From assembly GCA_963576735.1 (NCBI GenBank), contig OY755183.1, positions 17,999,213 through 18,063,212 of the forward strand: a stretch of 64,000 nt of DNA, given 5' to 3'. This document shows positions 33,128 through 43,848 of this stretch, piece by piece. The notes under the pieces are model-generated. The model was not told where the DNA came from, ran no database searches, and saw nothing but the letters and a program-made list of their open reading frames with translations. Made by a program: the position numbers and the translations under genes. The DNA comes from Bedellia somnulentella. Lineage: Eukaryota > Arthropoda > Insecta > Lepidoptera > Bedelliidae. Within the stretch, counting starts at the first letter, position 1. Each line of letters opens with the position of its first letter.

Positions 33128-33687
33128 AATAATGAATATATATATATATGAAATAAAATAATAGAAAATGTGTTAATTGAGAAGTGTGAAAGTGTGAAAA
33201 TTTAGATCTTTTTGAGATTTATAGATGGGTATTGTAAGTTTTCCAAGCTATGCACAAACGATGATCAAACTTTCCACCCGTGTATAGCAAGATAGCAAAG
33301 ATATTGTCAAAGCAACATACAGTTTTATCGTCGCCATACAGTACAGTCATACTGTGCTAATATTGGTGTGTTTTGTTTGCGCTGTACATTGGCGGGACGG
33401 TCGCGTTGAGTACACGCAACGAGAGTATACCGCCCTTACAAGCAAACAAACATTGGCCGGTATTTCTTCAGAACTGTATTGCACCGTATACAACGATTGT
33501 ACACATAATCCAGTTGACTACGTATGAGAATCATAGTAGAATGATAGTTGTAAAAATTTATAGATCTCTTGTTGAAAAACGTAACGGGTGGCCTCGAGAA
33601 TTATTATGATATATACACGAGAGTAATGTTTAATAATGAAGATGTTCGCTGACCTTATGAAATTTTATAATAATGTTTAAATCATCC
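33128..33687. other. intron sequence, nothing recognised
   Basis: No repeat or gene seen. Confidence 0.5.
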
Positions 33688-34015
33688 AATCTTCACGCCG
33701 TAAATCTCCAAAAAGGTGACAGAGCTACTAATGCTGACAAACATCACGTAACAATTTTGACATCTGGTGTTCAGAGTACATTTTGCTTGGTTAGTGCATC
33801 AGCGTGATGAAGTGCCGACCTATCGCCGTTTTGTACGTAAGCACAACTCAAGTCATGTGGGTTTGCTTACGATATTTCCTCGCACCGTTACCAACCTTGA
33901 TAAATTACCACAATTGTGACTTAAGAAAAAGAAACAATGGTTTAGGCGTGACTCCGGATTTGAACTCACGTCTTCTGCATGAGAAACGATTGTGTTCTCA
34001 CTAAGCTATCACGGT
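33688..34015 (-). mobile_element. SINE-B copy, diverged
   Basis: On the minus strand: CGTGATAGCTTAGTGAGAAC head, GAGTTCAAATCCGGAGTC B-box region, then the family body. Confidence 0.75.
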
Positions 34016-34312
34016 TTTGTTATTGTGTTTGTTTTAAGTAAATAAAGATCTTCACGTAATCACAGTAAAATGAGGGTAGTTGAAGTCTAAACCGACCTGC
34101 AATTATTAAAAGGTCGCAGGTTATTTTCAGACTCGTTAAATTACTTCACTTTCTAGTAGCGAGGTATTAAATTGGGTGCATTTTCATGCAAATGTAATGC
34201 ATTCCTATGCAGAGTAAGTGCGCCCTTACACTGTGTGCGTGACTGAGGTTCGCGTTTTAAATAGAAAATATAATTGTATGAAAACTACTGGCAGCACACC
34301 ATATTTGAGGAT

Positions 34313-35236
34313 TAAATATCTGAGGTTTCTTTCTTCAGTCACTGCTCAAGCATTGTGAAATTCAGCGCAATGTTTTCAATTTATTAAATTTATAGCACTC
34401 CCTAAACAGTGTAGTTTGGTGATTTTAAATGCGCTTTGATGAACGGTTCAGTATTTCCGTTTAATAGCAAATTTTGAAATAAAACGCTATGAAGTATTTA
34501 TAACAGTCTAAAAAATAAATCATTACGTGATGTAGGATGCAACTACTGGCGCCATCTAGTATGTTATATGTAAATTAGTAAAGATTTGGTTTTGATCACG
34601 GGCGCGATGGCTTATTTTATGTATAATTTCGGTGTTTGTATACCGATTCCTATGATTATTTTTTTATTGAATAGGTAATAATGTTACCTTTTTTAAATTT
34701 GGGATGAGTGAGACGTTTACAAACGTAAGAGTAAACAAATATAATCAGAATGATCCGAACTGCTAAGCTATCAGGAATTACACGTGTTATTGTGAGTCAA
34801 CCGTAAAAGATACACATAAACTGCTGAATTTTTTTTTTTAGATAATTTTATGAAGAATATTTCCGTCATACATGATTTCTATGTAAGTGTAACCATTGAG
34901 GCTGCACACGCGACGGAAGCTTAAAAAATGGAGTAACTTCTCCCGTTTTCCCAAAATTTCCAAAATTCCCCTTTACTACTCAGCTGGAAAGTATACAAAA
35001 ACCTGCGCAGGTGTATGAAGAATAATTGTGCCAAGTTTCGTTAAAATCCGTCGAGTAGTTTTTGTTTCCATAAGGAACATACAAACCGACAGACAGACAG
35101 ACAGACAGACAGACAAAAATTTTACTGATTGCATTTTTGGCATCAGTATCGATCCCTAATCACCACCTGATGGTTATTTTGAAAATATATTTCATGTACA
35201 GAATTGACCTCTCTACAGATTTATTATAAGTATAGA
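34313..35236 (-). mobile_element. Hel-1 Helitron-like copy 3
   Basis: Minus-strand copy ending TTATTATAAGTATAGA; about 40 bp are missing at its CTAG end. Inverted relative to copy 2. Confidence 0.85.
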
Positions 35237-35463
35237 TTTAATAACGGCCTATATTTAAACCGCCTCCTAGTTCGAATGGGAGTGCATTTTCTTAAAATAT
35301 CAATGTTGTATCTATTCACTGCTCATAAATAAATATATCATTCCTAAATATATCATTGTATATACATATCCACCTATAATATTGTACTGTCATGCGCACT
35401 TATCGTTTTATTACCACTCTCGTACTTATACGTATATGTTTATATTCCTATGTATTTCTTAAG

Positions 35464-35733
35464 TACATACATACATACATATACTCACGGCTATAATTCC
35501 CTAGAAGGGGTAGCCAGAGCTAAGGAATTATAAATTCCTCAGCCACTTTTGGAAGTTTAGTGAGGAAAAGATCGTAAAATAAAGGTTTTTGGTGATGGGT
35601 CTCCAACCGCATCGCCCAAAAATCCAATAAAAAGCCCCAATACCCTTAGTCGCCTCTTACGACACCCGTGGGTAGAAAGGGGTAGCGACATTCTAAGCCG
35701 GCACTACACGGCAAAGCCGGCACTACACGGCAA
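35464..35733 (-). mobile_element. SINE-A copy with duplicated head
   Basis: Minus-strand copy whose terminal GCCGGCACTACACGGCAAA is present twice in tandem at 35699-35733. Confidence 0.9.
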
Positions 35734-35989
35734 AGTCTTAAGTATATTATATACATATCTATAAAGTTTAAATTTCCTCGAACATTTTACCAATGTACAG
35801 TTGTTTTTTTTTTTTTTATTATTATAATGATTTTATCAATTTTTGTTTGTTTCAAATAAATTACGAAATTAGCTATAATCATATATGGAGTAGCTTTCTT
35901 TCCTTTTTTCTCTGTTACAGTATTTGTTTCTTATTATTACTTAATTATATATTTTTTTGCTTTATGTATTAGTTAGTATGTAGTAGCTA

Positions 35990-36175
35990 TAAGTTTGAGG
36001 TGTTGGCTGAAAACCAGCGTACTCAGCGTTTGTGTCCTGCGAGACTTGCGCTGGGTACATTTTACGCTGAGCCAAGACCTTTTTGGTATCATTAAATGTT
36101 TTATCTTATTGTTAAATACTGTTTGTAATTTTGTTTTTAATACCAAATAAACATTTTACTTGCTTACTTACTTAC
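35990..36175 (+). repeat. LINE 3' UTR-like fragment
   Basis: TTGGCTGAAAACCAGCGTAC, TACGCTGAGCCAAGACCTTT, AATACCAAATAAACATTTTA and a (CTTA)n tail. Confidence 0.5.
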
Positions 36176-36326
36176 TCATCTCTTATAATATTAATCGTAT
36201 ATACAGCCTCAAGGCTTTCTCAAAAAATGGAATAGGTTATAGATCTTTTCAATTCGAACCAGTATCTCTTGAGATTAGCGCGTTCACTCTTAAACTCAGG
36301 CGAGTGTGGCACCCTCTTATGACTTA

Positions 36327-36528
36327 ACTCACATACATACATATACTTACGGCTATAAATCTTGAAAGTTGAGTGTAGAAAAGATGGTAAAATAAAGGTT
36401 GTTGGTGATGGGTCTCCAGTCGCATCGCCCAAAAAACCCTTAAAAGCCCTAATACCATTAGTTGCCTCTTACGTACAACCACCGGAAGAAATGGGGTAGT
36501 GCTATTCTAAGCCGGCACTACACGGCAA
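36327..36528 (-). mobile_element. SINE-A copy with internal deletion
   Basis: The segment carrying GGTAGCCAGAGC is missing; tail and head are kept. Confidence 0.85.
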
Positions 36529-36649
36529 TTAATCACATCTAATTAAATATATTGTAAAATGGTGTTCAATTAAGAACGAAACTAAATAACTACGCTTCCT
36601 GGCTATCACTTTTTTATTAAGGAGACTTTATAGCGACGGCATCCACATG

Positions 36650-36800
36650 ACCCAATCGTATTTTGCCATATGACTGACAGCGCACTCGTAACAAACAAGC
36701 GATAAGGCTCCATAACACATGAATGGTCGGTCCAAGCAAGTGATGTTCAAAAGTATTTGTACCTCTGCCAACTCTTCAGAGATATAAAGCGCGGACGATG
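36650..36800 (+). mobile_element. SINE-B 3' fragment, diverged
   Basis: CCATATGACTGACAGCGCAC, GATAAGGCTCCATAACACAT and GTACCTCTGCCAACTCTTCA match the SINE-B 3' half. Confidence 0.6.
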
Positions 36801-37438
36801 AGATTATGGAGAAATGTTATTTAAGTTTTATTTCTCATAATCAGAAGCGTATCATATATCATCATATAAGAATTCATTTATAATACGAGTTTCTAGGGAA
36901 TATAATCAAATTCAAAATGATTTCGACATATTTAACTCCAGCATTTCAGCAATCAAGCGATTACTTACCAATTAATTTCAGAACATTTAAGTTAATTATT
37001 TTTATTTTATTTTTCTTTTTTAGTAAAAATTAATTTAGTTTTTAGTATTGTTACCTTTATTTCTATTGTTCTCGGTCTGTTATTTGAATTTACTTTTAGT
37101 CTGTAAGTTGTTGTTTTTAGTATAATTGTTATAGGTGGAGATTTTTAATTGGCATTGCATTGTTTACTTTATTGTTTAGCTAATGTAATAATAACTTTTC
37201 TAATAACACACTTGAGCTCGTATAATATTTGAAAACCTAAAGAAGTAATAAAGTGGTGATTTGTTTCGCTAGCTGCAGTTTCGCAACGCGATAAGAGCGT
37301 AATGTCCAATATGCGGCGATAACACTGCTATTAACTTTGTGGTGTTAGTAGAACGTATTTCAAACAACTTATAATTTAGAAAAATACGGGGTATATCTGT
37401 GCGTGATTTTATTCTATGAAGGAAAGCTCAGAGCTCAG
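36801..37438. other. intron sequence, nothing recognised
   Basis: AT-rich, no signal; a T-rich stretch at 36990-37160. Confidence 0.5.
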
Positions 37439-37676
37439 CCTTGTAGTGTCGGCTTAGAATGTCACTACCCCTTTCTACCCTCGGTTGTCATAAGAGGCGA
37501 CCAAGGGTATGGGGCTTTTTAAGTGGTTTTTGGGCGGTGAGTTTGAAAACCATCACCAATAATACTTTCTTTCTATCATCTTCTCCCCTATCAACCTCCA
37601 AATGTGACTGCGGAGTTCCTAGCTTTAAAGCTCTGGCTACCCCTTTTAAGGATTTATGGCCGTAAGTATATGTATG
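37439..37676 (+). mobile_element. SINE-A copy
   Basis: From CCTTGTAGTGTCGGCTTAGA to GTAAGTATATGTATGT. Confidence 0.88.
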
Positions 37677-37929
37677 TGAAGGAAGCGCAGAGCTTTGAAG
37701 TCCGGATTTTTCCACCACATTGCGAGATTTGTCTATAATTATGTTTTCGCAGTAAAAAAAGAAACTTTTCGTGTTAATACATTACATGGGATATCGTTGG
37801 AAAGATTATTGTAAAATGTGAAGAAGTTAAAAGCAAAACATTGTATTTTGTGAATCTAAGTGGAAATGAAAAACAATTTACGATTGTTTTTCTTTATAGT
37901 GTCTAAATTCAAGGCTAAATTATTTAATT

Positions 37930-38171
37930 ACATACATATACTCACGGCTATAAATCCCTTAACGGGGTAGCCAGAGCTTTGGAATGAGAAATTCCTCAGC
38001 CACTTTTGGAAGTTGATTGGGGAAAAGATGGTAATAATAAATGTTCTTGGTGACGGGTCTCCAACCACATCGCCCAAAAATCACTTAAAAAACCTCTATA
38101 CCCTTAGTCGCCTCTCACGATCACCCACGGGTAGAAATGGGGTAGTGTTATTCTAAGCCGACACTACACGA
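37930..38171 (-). mobile_element. SINE-A copy
   Basis: Full-length minus-strand copy of the TTCTACCCGTGGG subtype. Confidence 0.9.
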
Positions 38172-38227
38172 CGATGTTTATTTAATGTTAACAAAACGAA
38201 CAAAATTTCAAACGTATATTACAAATT

Positions 38228-38876
38228 TACAAATTTTCGAGTACAAAACGCCCTTTGCTGCAGCGCTGCTTTCGAGTACAAAACGCCCTTTGCTGCAGCG
38301 CTGCTTTCGAGTACAAAACGCCCTTTGCTGCAGCGCTGCTCTCCACAAAGTGCTTGTGTCAAAACTCCTCAGCAGAAAAACCAAGATCCGAATTTATAAA
38401 ACCGTCATCCGGCCGATCTTGATGTATGGATGCGAGGCTTGGACACTCACTCTCAAGGAAGAGAATAAACTTCTGGTTGCGGAAAGGAAAGTAATGAGGA
38501 AAATTCTGGGTCCCAACAGGATGGAAGATGGCACTCTGAGAATGAGGAAGAACCAGGAAATCGAAGACCTGATTTCTGAACCTAACATCATCGGCGAAAT
38601 AAAGTCCCACCGGCTCCGCTGGCTTGGCCACTTGGAGAGGATGGGGGAGGATCGGGCGGTCAAAAAGGTTTACCTTGGAATACCAAGCGGTCGAAGACCA
38701 GTTGGACGTCCCAAGTATCGATGGAGGGACGAAATCGAAAAGGACCTGCGCGAACTTCAGGCAGGCAACTGGAAAGAGATCGCACAGGATAGGGACCAAT
38801 GGCGACTTCTTGTGTCTGAGGCCAAGATCCACTTTGGGTCGCTGAGCCAACGGAGTAAGTAAGTAAGTAAGTAAGT
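38228..38876 (+). mobile_element. 5'-truncated LINE with 10 bp target duplication
   Basis: Flanked by ATTACAAATT at 38218-38227 and 38877-38886. Ends in (GTAA)n. The 5' end carries three tandem copies of a 35 bp unit (38238-38342), after which the LINE coding region continues. Confidence 0.85.
38343..38862 (+). pseudogene. LINE ORF2 C-terminal region
   Basis: About 170 codons without a stop: LSRKTKIRIYKTVIRPILMY, CEAWTLTLKEENKLL, RLRWLGHLERM, GRRPVGRPKYRWRDEIEKDL and a final RDQWRLLVSEAKIHFG. This is the stretch after the reverse transcriptase of RTE/R-type LINEs. Only the C-terminus is present, so it encodes no enzyme. The clean frame implies recent insertion. Confidence 0.82.
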
Positions 38877-38886
38877 ATTACAAATT

Positions 38887-39207
38887 CGTGGAAACGAACA
38901 TAAAGTCGTTCAAAAATATAAATGCTGAATAGATAACAAACATTTCAGTTTACAATTAGAACTAAAAGCGTAGTTTGAAAACCTTTTGTTACTAACTACA
39001 TACAATTCGCCGCCACACATGCGATTGTGCTATTGTGGACAATTGATACATACAAATAGATTGTGGTCGATAGGCGAAATCAAATGTACTAGAAACATTG
39101 ATAAATAACAATTAAATTGCTTTCGTTATGATTGGAATATGGCGTGACATGAAGAGCTACATTCCGAATACCATTGGATACATTTAAATTTTAAAAGAAG
39201 GTTATCT
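38887..39207. other. intron sequence, nothing recognised
   Basis: AT-rich, no signal. Confidence 0.5.
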
Positions 39208-39464
39208 GTGTAGTGTTGGCCGTGTAGTGCCGGCTTAGAATGTCGCTACCCCTTTCTACCCACGGGTGTCGTAAGAGGCGACTAAGGGTATTGGGGCTTT
39301 TTATTGGATTTTTGGGCGATGCGGTTGGAGACCCATCACCAAAAACTTCATTCTTACCATCTTATCCCCACTCAACTTCCAAAAGTGGCTGAGGAATTTA
39401 TAATTCCTTAGCTCTGGTTACCCCTTCTAGGGAAATATAGCCGTGAGTATATGTATGTATGTTG
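39208..39464 (+). mobile_element. SINE-A copy with duplicated head
   Basis: Head appears twice: TGTGTAGTGTTGGCCGTGTA then GTGCCGGCTTAGAATGTCGC. Tail GTGAGTATATGTATGTATGT. Confidence 0.9.
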
Positions 39465-39479
39465 GCCTAAATAGCAATA

Positions 39480-39925
39480 AACACTCACCATTTTTCCCGC
39501 GGGGTCTTAAGAGGAGACCTAGGGTTTGGGGCTTTTAAAGTGATGGATGGACGATGCGGTTTGAGACCTATTACCTTTATTTTACAATCGTTTTCCCACT
39601 GCTGTGTAGTGTCGGCTTAGAATAGCACTACCCCATTTCTTCCGGTGGGTGTACGCTTGAGGCGACTAACGGTATTGGGGCTTTTAAGGGATTTTTGGGC
39701 GAAACGGTTGGAGACCCATCACCAACAACCTTTATTTTGCCATCATTTCCCCATTCAACTTCCAAAAGTGGCTGAGGAATTTTTAATTTCTCAGCTCTGG
39801 CTACCCCTTTTAGGGATTTATAGCCGTGAGTATATGTATGTATGTTTTCCCACTCAACTTCTAAAAGTGACTGAGGAGATTCTAACACTGAGACTCTGGC
39901 TCCCCTTCTGGGATTTAAAGCCGAA
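39480..39925 (+). mobile_element. older SINE-A copy, split by a younger one
   Basis: Halves 39480-39600 and 39845-39925 belong to one copy. The break point TTTTCCCACT is repeated on both sides of the inner copy. Confidence 0.85.
39601..39844 (+). mobile_element. SINE-A copy nested in SINE-A, exact ends known
   Basis: 244 bp, from GCTGTGTAGTGTCGGCTTAG to GTGAGTATATGTATGTATG, between direct repeats TTTTCCCACT (39591-39600, 39845-39854). Because the target is another copy of known sequence, this fixes the ends of the family. Confidence 0.93.
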
Positions 39926-40087
39926 TATATGTAAAATGAAAAACCGAAATAAATATATCATTTTTTATTAATACACCGATCAGATACACCGAATTGGAGG
40001 CGTGACACCCAACACTTGAATTCGAAGCCAAACAAATATCATATCTAGATATAGTGTATTGCTATAAATATAGATGTATGAAGCTAA

Positions 40088-40281
40088 AGAGCTTATTCCA
40101 TTACACTTTGTCGTTTCTTAATTCAGACGTCCTTCGAAGTTACTGCCGCAGACGCTTGTTATTCCACTACACAAATTTGTCTACTTTTCAGAAGCCTAGC
40201 GTTCTGAACGTTATTCCACTAGTCCGAATTCAGATTCTGTGGCTCTCAGACGTCTTCATTCAGACAAATGGAATAAGCTCT
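40088..40281. mobile_element. 194 bp MITE with TAA duplication (Harbinger-like)
   Basis: Ends AGAGCTTATTCCAT and its complement, flanked by TAA at 40085-40087 and 40282-40284. TTATTCCA recurs inside. Confidence 0.75.
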
Positions 40282-40469
40282 TAATCATACACAACTATAG
40301 ATAAGTGTTTTGGCTTCTTTTTGGATAGGGATATAAATAAATACAGGTTACAGAGAAGGTTAGAGCAAACACACGATCAAAACCCGCCCCAGATTTTACT
40401 AGTTCAACGAATAGTACATAACATAGCAATCTTCTTTTATACATTAAAAGTAATAAAACCTACGACCGA

Positions 40470-40594
40470 TTTCTGAATTGAGTATTCCAGCTGAGAACGT
40501 AGAAGAGTATCGTTTTGTCTCATTCAGTTGTTCAGATTTTAATGCGACAGAACGATACTTAAGTTGTTCTCAGCTGGAATACTCAATTCAGAAA
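40470..40594. mobile_element. 125 bp palindromic MITE
   Basis: Arms of ~46 bp, starting TTTCTGAATTGAGTATTCCA, match their complements almost fully and leave a ~30 bp loop. No clear target duplication. Confidence 0.8.
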
Positions 40595-41041
40595 TGGGGC
40601 GCTAGTCCTTATTATATTATAATAACAACTGTGATACTAATTAAGTCCGCAGACAACTATGCATAATTTCGATTTCCTTATCGCTGTCATTTAACTTGGG
40701 TTTTTCCGTGGCGGCGGACGATCTAGTTGACCTTCTGATTCTGCTTAAAGAAAAGAAATGGAGTAAGGCAATTCTGAGCCGACATAATTGCGTGATTTCT
40801 TCCCATGTTATTTGTAGCACACCGTACAGTCGAACAAATTTGAACGATTAATTAACGAGTATGAGTGTGCTTATCGGCGTCATAATCTGACCTCGTTTTG
40901 ATTAGCTTAATAGATTTTACGTTGATAAATTTCGGGTAACCCTGAGAGGCGATTAGATGTGGGGTTGAATTCAGGCTACATTCTTTGGAGAATAATATTT
41001 TCTAAGATTTTCACGATTGCACATTATAATTGAAACAACTA

Positions 41042-41259
41042 TTGATTTTCGGATATTTTAATCGCGTGTTATTACATTATTTTTAAAGCCCGACGTTTCG
41101 AAAACTTTTCAGTTATCATGGTCACGGGAAGACTGAGGTGTTATATGTCATTATACAGTACTATAAAATTATTAATACTAACTACCTTCACAAAATTTTA
41201 TGTTGCATTTGCGTTTAAAAATAATGTAATAACACGCGATTAAAATATACGAAAATCAA
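41042..41259. mobile_element. 218 bp MITE with TA duplication (Tc1/mariner-like)
   Basis: Arms of ~48 bp from TTGATTTTCGGATATTTTAA, flanked by TA at 41040-41041 and 41260-41261. The core contains CCCGACGTTTCGAAAAC and CATGGTCACGGG. Part of the right arm is repeated at 41270-41298. Confidence 0.85.
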
Positions 41260-41551
41260 TAGTTTTCATTATCGCGATTAAAATATACGAAAATCAATTT
41301 ATTATACTTTGGAGAATAAGTATTATTTTTTCCTTTAACACTTTAGATATGTTAATAGTATTTTGGTTGTAGTACATATGCCGTTTCGAGACCCTCCATG
41401 GTATCATGAGGATAGTGAGAGCGAATATTTCACGTGAAAGTGAGATACTGACAGATTTTGTATGAATTAGTTAAATTAAGTTTTCCATGGCAACCATTGC
41501 GAATGCGCGTATTAATAAAAGTGGCTCATATATAAAAATAAAAGTGCCTTA

Positions 41552-41695
41552 CTAATAAATAAAGGCAAGAAAAATTTCGAAACCGGCGGGGATCGAACCC
41601 GTGACCTCTGGTATACGCCCGCGTCCCTCTTTTCTTTCCTTTATTTATTAGTAATAATCCCCACATGAGGTTTTCATGAACAAAAACATTCAAAT
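41552..41695 (-). mobile_element. SINE-C (tRNA-like) with 13 bp target duplication
   Basis: TAAAAGTGCCTTA flanks both sides (41539-41551, 41696-41708). The minus strand holds a B-box-like GGGTTCGATCCCCGCC and ends CTTTATTTATTAG. TTACTAATAAATAAAGG also occurs inverted at both ends. A fragment of the family lies near 56488. Confidence 0.75.
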
Positions 41696-41734
41696 TAAAA
41701 GTGCCTTATATTATGCCTGTATCGTCAACTGTAT

Positions 41735-41869
41735 AGCAAGCACGAGCGCTAATTTATCGACACGATAACGGTTAGAATCAGATGGCAGTATACGATACTA
41801 AGTAAGTGCGTAAGAGATGGCTGCTTTATCCCACGCGATAACTAGTTTAAACACGGCTCGTGCTTGCCC
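41735..41869. repeat. palindromic MITE family M1, copy 2
   Basis: AGCAAGCACGAGCGCT at the left and CTCGTGCTTGCCCT at the right; interior nearly identical to 58434-58569. Confidence 0.85.
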
Positions 41870-42157
41870 TGCTGATCGGCTAGGTCATCTCGATACAATA
41901 CCCCTATACTATTTTACTATTTTAGTTTTTCCTCAGCAACAAATTTTCTTAATTACACATTTCGTTATGTATTGTAGTTAATATAATTTTGAGATTAGAA
42001 TTTGAAAATAATCGTATGAGTATGACACACACGACCAAATAGTCATAATAGGTTTCGGTTTCTTAAAATTACAACAAACTTCGCAGACGCATATCACACT
42101 GTACTAATTATAATACTGTATTTAATCAATCACAAAAAAACAACAATTACAAAAAAA

Positions 42158-42230
42158 GATCGGTAAAAAAGCCAAAGTACAACTGGCGGTCTTATCACTA
42201 AGAGCGATCTCTTCTAGACAACTCAAGAAT
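42158..42230 (-). repeat. LINE 3' UTR fragment with hairpin
   Basis: Minus strand reads GTTGTCTAGAAGAGATCGCT and TAGTGATAAGACCGCCAGTT, the family seen at 29866-29944. Confidence 0.6.
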
Positions 42231-42365
42231 AGAAAGATTTGCTGGATTAAAAACATGTTCGGTAGATGTCCAATAAATTAAACTGATACCACTATATTTC
42301 TGACCATTTTTTTAAGTTCTTCCCGCGACCATCTGTTACTCGCCCTATGTGTTATATTATAATTA

Positions 42366-42618
42366 CTAGCTGACCCGACAGACTTCGTGCTGTAAATTTG
42401 CTTATGCCATACTTTAGGCGTTTTTTTCGGCACCCTAAGTTCAATCAGGCCTTAATATTTTATTAGTCAAATTTTTCCGGGATAAAAAGTATTCTGTTTG
42501 ATAATTGGAGTCATTATCTAGCATTCTGCTAAATTTCATTCATATACATTCTGTAATTAAGAAGCCTTTGCACCTCAAACACACAATCTAAACTTTCACA
42601 TTTATAATATTAATAGGA
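42366..42618 (-). mobile_element. 253 bp non-autonomous Helitron, Hel-2
   Basis: Minus strand begins TCCTATTAATATTATAAATG and ends CGGGTCAGCTAG, inserted between A and T. No ORF. It is the empty counterpart of the pogo-bearing copy at 59160-62475. Confidence 0.8.
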
Positions 42619-42672
42619 TATAATGTTTTGTTTGTATTTGATAGTCCTAATAAAGTTTAAATAGATAAATAC

Positions 42673-42921
42673 AAACATACATACGTATACTCACGGCTAT
42701 AAATCCCTAAAAGGGGTAGCCAGAGCTAAGGAATTTGAAATTCCTCAACCACTTTTGGAAGGTTGAGTGGGGAAAGGATGGCAAAATAAAAGTTGTTGGT
42801 GATGGGTCTCCAACCGCATCGCCCAAAAATCCCTTAAAAGCCCCAATAACGTTAGTCGCCTCTTAAGTACACCCACCAGAAGAAATGGGGTAGTGCTATT
42901 CCAAGCCGACACTACACAGCA
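42673..42921 (-). mobile_element. SINE-A copy upstream of TMEM64 exon 2
   Basis: Full-length minus-strand copy ending 38 bp before exon 2, so it lies where a branch point would be expected. GATAAATA occurs on both sides. Confidence 0.9.
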
Positions 42922-42959
42922 AATCGATAAATATATAATTAAATCTGATATATCCCCAG

Positions 42960-43115
42960 ATCAGCGACGTGGGCGGCTGCGGCTACCACATCGCGTCGCT
43001 GCTGGGGCTGCTGCCGGCGCAGCTCATCAACGTGTACCTGGGCAGCACGCTGCGCTCCATACATGACGTGCTGCAGCACAGCCACGTCACCGGCTACATC
43101 GTGTTTGCGTTGCAG
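42960..43115 (+). CDS. TMEM64: TMEM64-like membrane protein, coding exon 2
   Basis: 52 codons, phase 0 at both ends, between CCCCAG and GTACCT. The sequence is strikingly GC-rich for this window. It encodes IASLLGLLPAQLINVYLGST, LRSIHDVLQ and GYIVFALQ, matching the TMEM64 segment SVGLLPTQLLNSYLGTTLR. GLLPAQLINVYLG is the last conserved part of the VTT domain, and GYIVFALQ begins the final membrane helix that exon 3 completes. Confidence 0.95.
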
Positions 43116-43176
43116 GTACCTTTGTTATACTACTATATTGTATCTGTTATTTTAACTTTATATCTACAACAGTGAT

Positions 43177-43245
43177 AACATACATACATATATTTACGGC
43201 TTAAAATTGCTAGAAGGGGTAGCTAGAGATTCAGAATAAAATATC
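43177..43245 (-). mobile_element. SINE-A 3' fragment
   Basis: Tail and last ~60 bp only. Confidence 0.65.
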
Positions 43246-43371
43246 TGCCATTTGATAGCGCCGTTTAAAAACTGGCGTTTCTCATGGAGAAGACGATAGT
43301 TAAAATCCCGAGTCAGGCCTATAGCAATGTGGCTTTTCTAAAATATAAGTGTTGTTAATTTATCAAATTTG

Positions 43372-43600
43372 TAAACAGTGAGGGGAAACATCCTGAAGAA
43401 ATCCACACGGTAAAGTTGTGATTAATCATGTGACAGTGTATTTGAACAAAAAGGCAATACGTTTGTCCCCTACCATGTTAGTACACTGTCCAAGCAAAAC
43501 GAAGGTACTCTGAACACCGACTTAATAATCTCACGTGATGTTAAGTAGTGCCAACCCCTTGGGGGATATACAGAACGTGAACGTATGAGTTAAGTCTTCA
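43372..43600 (+). mobile_element. SINE-B 3' part
   Basis: GTGATTAATCATGTGACAGT, GTACTCTGAACACCGACTTA and GCCAACCCCTTGGGGGATAT match the SINE-B body; the tRNA-like head is gone. Confidence 0.7.
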
Positions 43601-43630
43601 GTTAAAGTATCGTATCGAAGAGTTATGTTA

Positions 43631-43848
43631 GGGCCAGTTTTTTGATCCGGAGTTAAAAATATAACCATTTGTTACATTGACTATAGTTAAATGACTAACC
43701 AGTAGTCAAATCATAAATCCATTTTGGTTCGATATTTGACCATTAGTTGCTCTAACCACGGGTCAAAAAATGCATTTTGCTGATATCTAACTAATAGTTA
43801 TGATATTTAACAAATTGTTGAGTTAACCACGGATCAAAAAACTGGCCC
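43631..43848. mobile_element. 218 bp Harbinger-like MITE
   Basis: Perfect terminal repeat GGGCCAGTTTTTTGATCCG, with TTA to the left and TAA to the right. ACCACGGGTCAAAAAATG inside echoes the end. Confidence 0.82.

Noticed and set aside
38359..38850. 163-codon minus-strand ORF
   Set aside because: Shadow of the plus-strand LINE coding region, which carries the recognisable motifs.
39645..39971. 108-codon ORF
   Set aside because: It is SINE-A sequence read in one frame; the same false ORF recurs in several copies (e.g. 29508-29756, 49691-49882, 37459-37665).
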